Shown here: positions 13,801 to 25,800 of the stretch, one piece after another
Layout of the letters: every line of letters starts with the position of its first letter
How positions within the stretch are numbered: position 1 is the first letter of the stretch
NCBI GenBank assembly: GCA_905221605.1
Contig: CAJNDS010000169.1
Coordinates: 305,001-369,000, forward strand
Direction: 5' to 3'
From: Symbiodinium natans
Taxonomy: Eukaryota > Sar > Dinophyceae > Suessiales > Symbiodiniaceae
Length of the DNA: 64,000 nt
Translations under genes and position numbers: made by a program
The notes under the pieces: model-generated
Seen by the model: only the letters and a program-made list of their open reading frames with translations
Databases searched by the model: none
Told to the model about the DNA's origin: nothing

Positions 13801-16800
13801 AGAACTGCACGATACCCATATTAGGGGCACTTGAAGGGGCTTATAAGTGGGTGATAAGTACAGTTACAATTGGTTCAGCAGTTCCATGAACCTCCAAGTA
13901 GGGTACCGGGCTTCAAGAGTTTTGGTCCTCGATCAGTTTGGCTCTGGTGCGGGTTTAGGGCTTAGGGCTTGCCGGATGTCTGGCCGCCTAGGGCCCAGGG
14001 TTTAGGGTTTAGGGTTGAGGGTTTAGGGTTTAGGGTTTAGGGTTTAGGGTTTCGGGTTTAGGGTTAGAAGGATGTTTGGAGCTTACTGAGGCTTGAGGGG
14101 CCGGGTCACTTATAGCCCTAGGTGGAGAAGTCCTTAGACCTTAGGTCCTTGGGGCCTCAAACCCTAAACCCTACGTCCTAAAACACCATAAACCCTCAAC
14201 CCTAAACCCTAAACTCAAAACCCTAAACCGTAAACCCTAAACCCTCTACATGCTAAGCTCTGCCACCACCCTAAACCCTAAACCCTAAACCCTAAAACCT
14301 AAACTCTAAACCCAAACCCCTAAACCCTAAACCCTAAACCATCGCAGGCCCAGGCTGCAGCGCGTCCTCCGCACCAGGGCGGCCAAGGCCTCCTCTGAGA
14401 GGAAGCTCGGCTCATGGCCGTCCTTCAAGGTTTGGGTTTAGGGTTTGGGGTTTAGGGTTTAGGGTCTTGGGTTTCGGGTTTAGGGTTTAGGGTTTAGGGT
14501 TTAGGGTTTAGGGTTTAGGGTTTAGGGTTTACAAACATCAAACCCTAAACCCTGCTAACCCTAAACCCTAAAACCTCCAAGCCCCAAAATCCTAAGCCCC
14601 CCCCCCCCCCCCCCCCCTGCCGGGGGTTTGGGTTTCAGGGTTTAGGGGTGTTTTGGGTGTTTTTGGGGTTTTAGGGCTTTAGGGTTTTTAGGGTTTTGGG
14701 TTGAAAGGGTTTTTAGGGTTTAGGGTTTAGGGTTTTAGGGCTTCTAGTTTAGGGTTGGTTTGGGGTTCAGTGGCCCTTAGTGGCGTCCCTTACCCTTGTG
14801 TATGGGGATCCGTATGGGCCCTTACTATACACACCAATCGCCCAGTCCTATAATGTTTGGGGTTTTTTTGGGTTTTGGGTTTAGGGCTTGGGGGCTTGGG
14901 AGTTGGGGTTTGGGGTTTGGGGTTTGGGGTTTATGGGTTGTAGGGTTTAGGGATTAGGATCCATGAACTACGGTTTGGGGGTCTTACAAGATGTTGGGGG
15001 GTTTGCGGTCTAAGGCTTTGGGGGTTTTGAGGTTTGGGGTACACCTAAACCCTGGAGGACCATAGGGCCCAGGAAGCCCTAGCTTCGAGAAGGTCGCCCC
15101 AGGCTCCCGCTTTTGGGGGGGGGGGGGCTCTCAAGGTTCAGGATTGCTCAATGTTCAGAAGATTAAAGCCATTCAAGTCAAACCTCAAGCGGAATCTCAA
15201 ACTCCAAACCCTAAACCCCAAACCCTAAACTCGATCCCGAAACCCTAAACCCTAAACCCTAAGCCCCCAAAACCTTGCAGGGCTTACTTGGAGATAAGCC
15301 CTTAAGTGCCCCAATAAGGTTATAGCTGGGTTAGAAGTACAGCAATTATTGGGTTATGTTACTACGTACCCTGAACCTCCAAGCAGGCAAGCAGAGCCTG
15401 CAGGCCGCGAGTGTCATGGATGGAAAGCCTCCGCGTGCCCGCGGGGTGGAGCCAGGCCTGCGAAAGCGGTGGAACCCCAAAACCCTAAACCGCAAACCCT
15501 AAACCCCAAGCCCTACACCCTAAACCCCGAAACCCTAAAACCCAAACCCCAAGCCCTAAACCCTAAGCCCTCAAACCCCAAACCCTCATGGGATTTGTTG
15601 AAGGTCTGTCTTAGGCCTTGCAAGTGCATTGGAGAGAGAAAAAAAACCCCAAATATTCCGGGATCATGACCTTTTAGGGTTTAGGGTTTGGGGTTCGGGG
15701 TTCGGGGTTTAGGGTTTAGGGTTTAGGGTTTAGGGTTTAGGGTTTAGGGTTTAGGGTGTTTTCAGCAGGCTGGATCTGAGCCTCCCGAGCATCGATGCAA
15801 GGATCGGAGAATCCTGAAAGACCTAAGTAACGCCTGCAGCAAGCGAGTATGATGGGATGTTACCAATCATTCCCCGCGAAGCACGAGAGCTCTCGCCAGC
15901 ACTGACACGCATACGGCTTGTCGTTTTCAAACCCTAAGCCTTAAACCCTAAACCCTAAACCCTAAAATGCCGTGCCCGAGTTTCGTTTGCAGTTGGCAGC
16001 TCCGTCGTAGCAAACATGTGCCAAGATGTGCCATGCGTTTCTACTTGCGACGTCAGTGGCTTGGCACGACCGAACAAAGACGTAACAAGTAACCCGAACC
16101 TTCGGACTTAAGGCCTAGGGCTTTGGGTCGTGTTTTTTGAGGGCTGTAGCCTGGGCTGCTCGGGATCCACGTCTCGTCAGAATAGGCTCATCTATTTGGA
16201 ACTCCAACCCCGAAACCCTAAACCCTAAACCTTAGACTCAAAACTGCTAATCTCCAGAAACGCATCTGCCAAATAACCGTAACCCCCAAAACCCAGAAGT
16301 CTGATCCGTAAACTTGAGGTTTAGGATTCAGGGTTCAGGGTTCAGGGTTCAGGGTTCAGGGTTCAGGGTTCAGGGTTCAGGGTTCAGGGTTCAGGGTTTA
16401 GGGTTTAGGGTTTAGGGTTTAGGGTTTAGGGTTTAGGGTTTAGGGTTTAGAGTTTAGGCTTTAGGTTATAGGAAAGCACGCAACCGATACCTTCCCCTCG
16501 CTCTTGCCTGGGACTCAGCCTGGGCTTGGGCTCCTGCACCAGGAGCATTGGTGGTGTAGGGTTAAGGTTTAGGGTTTAGGGTTTAGGGTTCATTAAGGCA
16601 TCCAGTGCTGTTTGGGGGCTTTGCAATGCAGAGCCGCAACCTCCGCACAGCAAACCCTACCTAAACCCCAAACCCCAAACCCTAAACCGCCTAAACCCTA
16701 AACCCCAAACCCTAAACCCTAAACCCCAAACCCTAAACCCTAAACCCCGAAACCTAAACCCTAAACCCTGAACCCTGAACCCACACCCCCTGCATTGCGG

Positions 16801-19800
16801 GGGCCGCCTGTCGGCACCACCTCGCCCTGCGCCAAGATCTCCGAGGCCCGTCTGGAGATCCGGCGCTCGCGAAAGCTCGTCCTCCCGACGGATGCTGGGG
16901 GTTTAGGGGGGGTTTAGGGTTTAGGGTTCAGGGCTTAGGGCTTAGGGTTTAGGGTTTAGGGTTCAGGGTTCAGGGTTCAGGGTTTAGGACCAGGAGCTCA
17001 AAAAGTTCAATAACAAATCTTTGCTGCTTTGTTGGCTCATCGTAGGGTAGAGTAGAGAGCCTTTCTTGTATGGGATAAGGGACTTGGGGCCAGGGGTTTA
17101 GGTTCCTGTTACTTGCTTGCGGGCGTTTACGGTTCGGGGTGGTCGTTTGTAAGGCTCATGTTCTCGCCCAAAACCCTACACCCTACACCCGAAACCCTAA
17201 ACCCTAAAACCTAAACCCTATACCCTAAACCCTGGACCCTAAACCCTAAACGAGGGTGGCCTGCGGAATCCTCCGTGGCAGCCTACAGCAGCAAAAGAGG
17301 GGGGATGGCCTAGGGTATAGGGCATTTTGGGGTTTAGGGTTTAGGGTTCAGGGTGTAGGGCAAACCCTAAAACCTCAAAGGTTCTTTTCGTCTCCTGCGC
17401 GTGGCACCCGCATCATGCAGCTGGCTGCAGAGGGCCGTGTACTTCTCGGGATCATCACCTGCCGGCTTGGGGTGTTTTAGGGCTTTAGGGATTAGGTTTA
17501 ATTAGGGTTTAGGGTTTAGGGTAAGTTTAGGGTTTAAGTTCTATTGGGGTTTAGGGTTGAGGGTAAGTTTAGGGTTGAGGGTGTAGGGTTTTAGGTTGTG
17601 GGTTTAGGGCTTCGGGTTTGAAATGATTTTGAGGCTCAGGGCGTTCATGAAGTTGTTTGAGGGCCTTCAGGTCTTGGTTTAACCCGAAACCCTAGACCCT
17701 ACATGAAAGTGCAGGAAGGGGCATTCTAGCGGTTTGCCGTATGGCGTTTTTCAGGGCGGGCTTGGGGCTTAGGGCATTGGTTAATTGGGGGGCACGGGGA
17801 CATGGGGAGGGGGAAACCCTAAACCCCAAACCCTACACCCTAAACCCTAAACCCTAAATCCTACCCTAAACCCTAAACCCTAAACCCTAAACCCTAAACC
17901 CTAAACCCTAAACCCTAAACCCTAAACCCTAAACCCTTGCATGTTTGTTGAGGGTTCAGGGTGCAGGGTTCTTCCGGCCTTTCTGCAGGATGCCAATTTG
18001 TTTGCCTATCGCCGCAGCGGTCTCCCGCTGATCTCCGGTGATCATTACCACCTGGCAGTCGCACCCTAAACCCTAAACCCTAAACCCTAAACCCCAAACC
18101 CCAAACCCCAAACCCCAAACCCCAAACACAACCGACTGTAGCTCTGCCTGGCTTGGGGGGGGGGGGGGGGGTCCCTTTTTGGAGTCCTTATTTTAAGGGT
18201 GCCGTGCTAGAAAACTTTAGGGTGTAGAGTATAGGGTATAGGGTTTAGGGTTTAGGGTTTGGGGTTTCGGGCTAAGGGATTGGGGTTTAGGGTGCTCTCA
18301 TAGGCACATGGGGCGGTTGTTCTGAACTTGCATCCCGATTTAGCTACCTGTTGGAACCAATGTTACCACCCTCAACCCTTAACCCTTAACCCTAAACCCT
18401 AAACCCTAAACCCTAAACCCCAAACCCTAAACCACCTTTTGGGTTTAGGCTTAGGGTTTAGGGGATTTTCCGGGATGCTCCCCTCTATACAAAGAGTCCA
18501 CAATGGGGGATGGTAGTACCCCCTATGACAATCCCTATTGAGGACGGTTAATAGAAGGGAGGGCTTCCCAAGGTATCGAACCCTAAACCCTAAACCCTAA
18601 ACCCTAAACCCTAAACCCTAAACCCTTAGAAAAATCCAGGGATGCTAGCTAGACTACTAATTTTCTTAGGCGGGGTGGGGAACTAGTTAACGACCTCGAG
18701 CCTCAGCAATGTCGGTCGTGCCCACTGCACCCTACCAAGCACAGATAAAACACCTAGGCCCTAGGAACAAAGAATGGGTGCACTTTTCTGGTGTAAAGGG
18801 GACCCTAAACCCTAAACCCAAACCCTAAACCCTAAACCCTAAAAGAGAAGGGCCCCGCTCTGGGCCCTAGACAAGCCACCTGGATGTACCAAGCGGCTGG
18901 TCTAGGGTTTTAGGGTTTAGGGTTTAGGGTTTAGGGTTTAGGGTTTAGGGTTTAGGGTTTAGGGTTTAGGGTTTAGGGTTTAGGGTTTAGGGTTTAGGGT
19001 TTAGGGTTTAGGGTTTAGGTCATCAGACACGAAGCCGAACTCTTGAACTGGTGGGGCTTCTGAACTTTTTCCGCTACGCGGGTCCAACATGCTGTCAAGC
19101 TCCTATCTTCACACCCCCCCCCCCCCCCCCCCCAAAAGAAAAAAAAAAACTAACCCGAAAAAAAACCAAGCAGACATGAAACCTGAAACCCTGAAACACA
19201 AGCCCTCAGGCCCAAATTTCAGCCCTAAGCTTCCTAGGCCCCCTAAGCCCCCCAAGCCCCCGAAGCCCCAAAGCCCCTCAACCTATAAATCAAAACCCCA
19301 TCAAAACCCCCAAACTCCCCAAAACCCGCCAACAGTCCCAAAAAAAAGGCAGACGCCCCAGAACCCCCAAAGCCCCCAAAACCCCAAAACCCCCTCGCAA
19401 AAGGGAAAAAAACCTAAACCTTAAACCCTAAACCTAAACCCTCAACCGCTCTCGCTGCCTGGATCCCTGCACGCCGGCACTTGGCAATGCTGGGCGGCAC
19501 AGAGGCACGAGGCGGGTCGTAGATGCCCCAGAGGCTGATCCTCGGCCCGGAGAGAGAAGGGGTTCAGGGTTCCGGGTTTGGGGTTTAGGGTTTAGGGTTT
19601 AGGGTGCGGAGCTGCAATTGGTATTGTAGAAAGGAGTTAGTGTTGGAAGTTGGAAGGGTTAATGAACCCGGTAATCGTATTTGGCTCAAGATGGGCTTGA
19701 ACAGAAAGCCACAAGTTCAAAAAGTAGTGCCTGGGTTCTTAGGGTTTGGTAAGGGTGTGGATTCCTTCCCCCTTTCCTTCCCCCCTGGGTTGCTCTTATT

Positions 19801-22800
19801 CGTGTTCTTGGTTGTTTCTTGGTTCGATCTGGGAAATATAAGTTCAGGGCGATTAGGGGAGTTGATTTCCTTCCTTGGTTGTCCCCCCGTAGGTTATGAG
19901 CCCAAATTAGGTTCCCTGCGGTTAAGTGTTCTTTCAAGGTTTTGGGATCAAGAAGCAATGCCTTCTCCGAAGCGATGGCTCCAACTTGCCTCGGATGGTG
20001 GACAAGATGGTGGAGCTGGAAATGGTGCAGCTGAGTCTCTGGGTGAAAGATCGGTGTTGGAAGAGGTGATTCCCGACGCTGAAGTACATCTGGAAGAGGC
20101 CTTGGTTGCAGAAAGCCCCAATGCGGGTATGAATCCCAATAGGGATATGGTTAGCAATGCTGAAGCTGAAGGACGTGCTGTTTCTGTACCGCCAAAGCCT
20201 GGTGAAAAAAGGAACTGGGATGCGACTGGTGGCATAGATCGTGAAATGGAGGTGACTGTTTTACGAGTGTTACATAAACACGGGTACCAGCCGTCGTCTT
20301 CGACTTCGGGTCGAATGGTAGACCAAGAGTCTCAGACCGATCTGATTGGAGAAGTGCTACAAGCGACCAGGAGGCCGTTGAACAAGATCAAAAAAGGTCC
20401 ATCTTCGAGTTCCCAAGGTGGTGGAAGCGGTCACAAACAGAAGGGTGCGGACGGCTTTGAAGCTGCACCTGCTGCTGAATACGCCATGGGGGAGGAGGAG
20501 ATCCTACAGATGGAGGCTGAACGGTTGCGACAGCTGTCAGAAGAAGAGGACGAGATGCGACAGGTTTCTGAAAGGGACGGTTTTCGGAAAGACGAGCATC
20601 TGATCCAAGCGTGTGATGGCACAATGTGGGAATTGCACCTCCATGAAGATGGGAGACAATATTATTACTGCCTGGATACGCACGAAACCAAGTGGACATT
20701 GCCGGTGGTAGGTGAAAAGGTGAAGAGTGACGAGGTGGTTGGGTCTCCTTTGGGCAATGAGCTGGAAATGGAGGCGGCACTGGATTCTTCATCCTCTACT
20801 CCGAAGACTGAGTCTACGAGGGCATTCCAGGGTAGTGTAAATAGTTTAGGTGAAAAAGATTTTTCCTCTACTATCAGGGATAGCGGTCCTAGGGCTGATG
20901 GTGACGCCCCGACCTCGGGTTCTCCTGATGAGGAAGGGATTCCTGGGAACCAAGCCAACATCGCTGGAGCTCAACACCTGGATCGGGAAGAAACAGAAGC
21001 GCTTTCTGAGGGTGGGGCAGCGATGGAATTGGTGGATCCAGAAGAGAAAATGCCCAATGAGGTGATCGGAACTGTGTCGGCTGCAGAAGAGCGAGTGGTG
21101 GATGTGGTACCTGTTGTTCAGGAAGGTGGTCCTGGAGATTCGGAGGATGGAGAGAAAAAGTTGTGTGTTACGACTGAGGAGGTCTCTTCGTTTGGTGCCA
21201 AGAATTCTGCCATTCAAGGGGAAAAAGAAGCTTCTGGAATAGCTGGAGACACGGATGATCTGAAAAATGAGGCCTGGAGCGCCAATGATGCGCGGGTTGA
21301 TGCGCCAGATATTACCTGGAGTGCGAAGGAAGCACGGGTTGAGGTGCATGTGGTGGTACGTTCCACGGGCGACTGCAACAATGGGGCGCAGGTCTCCGCA
21401 GCAGCTGATGATGGAGGTTCACAGGTGGACGCACTGGTGCAACCTGAAGTTAGCAGCGAGGAACGAAATGACAAGGGCTACACCGGAGCCAATGAGGCAG
21501 CTGTGGTCAATGATGGTGGAAATTCTCCTTTGGAGGCCATGGAACCAAAGGAGCCTGCGGTGGAAGAAAGTGTGCCTGCCGTGGATGATCGACTCAATTG
21601 CCCTGCAGTGGAAGAAGATTTGCCTGCTGCAGAAGGTGAGACAAAGGACCACATCCCCATGAAGGGAGAAGCGTTGCCGTCTGGAAGTTCACCGGAAGTC
21701 GACACCGAGCGAACTACAGCAGATGAGGCAAAGCCGTTGGCGGAGAAAAAGGGAGGTCCTGAAATCCAGGAGCACAAAAAAGATGAGCTTGTGGGACTCG
21801 TGGAGCAGGACGAGCAGTGTGACCCAAAGGTGAAGACAAAGGATGCGCCAGGAGCCGATGATACAGAGATGGTTTCTGAAGAGCGTGTAAAGAAAGTGCC
21901 CCGAGCGGGAGCCTTGGAGTCACCTGGGCCACATTGCTATCAAGAGGGAGATGAGATCATGGGTCTGGTGCGCTGCATCAATGGGTATGGAGCCTTTTTG
22001 GACCATGGGGATATGAATGTATTGATTCCTGCAGAAGGGAACAATGCATATCAGTTCAAGTTTGGTGATACTGTCAATGGAACAGTGAAACGAGTGGAAG
22101 ATGATGGTACCATAATCTTGGACACCTTTCTGGTTTTGGAAGAGGACGTGGAGGACTCTTCTTCGACGCTGCGGAAGTGGAAACCCAGCGGCTGGAGTAC
22201 GTGGTGGACGGATTCATGGTATGCTGGTCAATGGTACCAAGATTCCAACGGTCAATGGGACTGGAAACAGGAGGAAGAGCAATCCGATGAAGAGCTTGTG
22301 GTACAGGAGTTGTCTTCTGAAGAACGAAAAGAAAGGCAACTGTATGGAGAAAAGATCTACAAAGCTCTTCTGGAGAATGGAAATGAAGAGGAAGCCTATG
22401 TTGGCAAAATTACTGGGATGCTGTTAGGTCGGCCGATGGAAGATTTACAGGAGTGTGTTGCGGATCAGGCATTCCTCAATGCGGAAGCTCGGCGCGCGTA
22501 TGGCATCTTGCAAGATGATGGTTGGAAGCCTGATGGTACAGAAAGCGCAGGCTTGGGGAAGTTAACCACTTTTTCCCGAAAACAGTACCACAACGCGCTT
22601 TTCGAACTGGCATGTAGAAAAAGGAGATTTTCTCGACCAGTTGACCAGTTGTGGGTGAAGCGGTGGCAACGGTGCTGAATCAAGGGGAAGATGAGTTTTG
22701 GAACGCGCTTTGGTTTGACACCAAGCTATTTTTGCAGGAGCTTGATGGTGCAGTGCAATCCATGAGCAAAAGGGAGAACAAGCCAATGGAAGCCTACATG

Positions 22801-25800
22801 GATCCTGACCAGTACAAAAAGGCTTACATGACACCAAAGACGGTGTTGTCACCTGGTTACAGCAAGCTGTGCAGGTTCTTCAATAAGGGAAGGTGTCGCA
22901 ATGGCGATGGGTGTCCCTATGAGCATCGTCGGTACGGTGAAGGTTGGCCAGAAGGGGGGTCAACTGATCCAAAGAATAGCCAAGAAGCTGATGATGAGGA
23001 CGGGAACATCGGTGACCCTCCCACAGAGGAAGGTACAGTGGATGAGGCACAGCAGGAGCGGGAGGATTTAGCCTTCCGGGCCAAGTACAATTTTGGCAAA
23101 GGTGCATCAAAGGGTGAGCCTACGTCAGGTGAGCCAAAAGGTCGGTATTACAATCAAGGTGGTTGTAAATATGGGACTGCATGCAGGTACCTTCACAACG
23201 ATGATGTAGCATTGGAAGGGACTTGGGAGCCCGGCAAAGCTTGGGACAATGCTTCCAGGAAGTCACTAAGGGACGCAGGGTTCCACCATTGCTGTTTCGA
23301 TTATTACCTCAGAGGACGTTGCCGGAAAGGGTTAAATTTCTGCAAGTACTCCCATGACGAGATGTCAGAGGAGCGGTTGTCGCTCCTGAAACACTTGGTA
23401 CAGGTGGCCAATCAGGTCCGGTTTGAAAAAAAGAGAGGATGGGAGCTTACGGATAGAAGCACTTTTCAGCCACCTGCGAGTGGGGGAGCTGAATCTTCCT
23501 CATCCTCGGCACCAAAAGCGCTGCAAATGACCAATGTGTCACAAAAAGATGGTGAAAAAGGTATTCTGGATGAAGCAGAAGCTGATGAACAAAAGAATTC
23601 GGTGGCTGCATCCACTGGTACTCGGCTTCAAAATCCGGAGGAGCCAATTGAAAATTGGATGTCTCGCAACGCACACCTGTGGGTGTATACCCCTCATGTA
23701 AGTGAGGTGATGATTACGCTTGGTGTGACCAATGTGTCGGACTTGCAAGAGTTCATCTTTGTGGAAGATTTGGTTGACAAAGGGATCAACAAAGTGACCG
23801 CATGCAAAATTCTGCAATTGGTGGGTGAGGTCCGATATCGACCGGGAGGACCGGAAAAGGCAGTTCCGTCTGATGCATCTGTACGGGTACAACAATCTTC
23901 TGGGAACAAAGGGACTGGAAGAGCGGCGGTGCGAACCCTCACTCAGGTGCGTGAAGCTGAAGACTCCGGTGCAAAAACTATGCCGAGAGGTTCCTATCGG
24001 GAGCTTTTTGATAAGGTCAGGTACCGTGATGGTTGGACGCTTGCGCAGAGGTCTCCGTTGTGCGTACAGAAGCTGCGGTTGGTGGGAGTTGGAATGCCGC
24101 CGGTGAATCCACCAACGAAAAAATATCGGTCAAGATCAAACCCTGTAAGAAGGGGAAGGCCCTTGCTGGACAAAAAACAGGTGCGACAGGTGCCACGATC
24201 TCGGTCACAACGACGAGTGCAACTGGCGGAAGTGGTTGAAAAACCGAAGCCACTGGAGCCGGTGAAACCTCGTGGTGGTTTGTCGTATCCATTCAGCAGA
24301 GCGTGGGCAGATGTGGTGGATGATGATGACCAGGCGGAGGCTTTGGTCTCGTATGCCGCTTCCTCAAGCGATTCAAGCGAGGAGGAGACCAATGCGGTAC
24401 AACGCCTGAAGGAAATCTTTTTGCAAGAAAGGGATTCGTGGAGAACTGCGAGTCGTGGCAATGTTCCACAAAGTGGTTCTTCAGGCTCCAATGCTGGGCC
24501 GAAAAAATCGGTTCACCTTGGCGAAGGGCGCGACAAAGCGTCGCGGGGGGAGACCCGCCAAGAAGTGACTTCTCAAGTTTTTTCGCTACCACAACCTTCT
24601 CGTCGAGCTGAACGGTCTCAAAAAAGAACAAGGGATGGTTCAGTTATGGTTGGTTTGTGGCGGTGGGCTCCACGGATGAGGTTTTACCTGGGCAAGGTGC
24701 TGCTGGACAGGTGAATGTCTCTGAAAGCGCTCAAGTTCTTCCTGGGCATGAAGTGGCTGGACAGGAGACGGCGCCGGAAGGAGCAGTACAGATTTCTGGC
24801 GAGGAGACCGACCAAAAAGAAGGAGAAGGCGGGAGCAATGATCGCCGTGGTAATGATGCGAAGATGTTGGATGGTGGTCCGGTGAGGAGTGACCTTCAGC
24901 AATTGCTGGTGAAAGGCCTTCTGACTCGAATTTATTGGAAGGTTGCAGTTGGCAAGTTGCCAATGGGGCAAAGAGATTGCCAAAAAGGGTCCAATAAGAT
25001 GGATCGAAATTTGGTTATTAGCATGTCATCCGAGGGTGCAAGCGAACAGGATGAGAACCTGGCACTGGAGGACGATGCTGATCAGTCAATGGGAGACGGT
25101 GCAATGGTTATGGTGTATGATCCAGGAACGCTGATCCAGTCGCCAACAACTGATTGGGTTATGCGTCGCGGTCTGACCGATCGTACCGTCTGGCCAGCAA
25201 TGGTGCACCTGGCACAGAGGATATGTGCTGAAATGGTTCAAGTGGATGAAATGAATGCCCAGCTAGGGACTGGAACACTCCTTTTTCAAAGGAGAGATCA
25301 AGGATATTATACTGACCTGCATCATTCGTTCCATGACAACCCGTGCTTGCCGGCGGTGGGGAATTACCCTCTTTCGGTGATGGGTGCCTTGTTGTCTCCT
25401 GGTCTGGAAGGGGAATTCAAGAATACGGACAAGTTTGGTACTGCTATGGAGGCAATTGCCTATGATTGGAGCCGCAGTCCAGGCATGGAAGTTCATATTT
25501 GAACTTATGGCGAGGGTAGCCAAAATGGTTCACCCATTCCTGAATCTGGGAGCACAAGGGTCGGTGATGGTTTCAGAATTTCTCTGGCAGCGCGGGAGGG
25601 CTCGGTTGATGGAGTTTCTTCAAGAGGCGACTTGTGCGGACCAATTGGAGGCTCTCTGGAGAAGGATGGACGACGACGCGGATGAGGAGGTGGATCCTTC
25701 GACAGCGATGCTGGAAGTTCTTGGACTAGAGGATGCGGTGCTTGATCAAGGGAACAATGAATCCCTTATTCCCATTGAAGATGCTGGAGGTGAGACAAGC

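Noticed and set aside
22645-22680. Programmed frameshift between the first and second LTR-element segments
   Set aside because: No slippery heptamer lies in the overlap, and the 8-bp tandem duplication explains the break.
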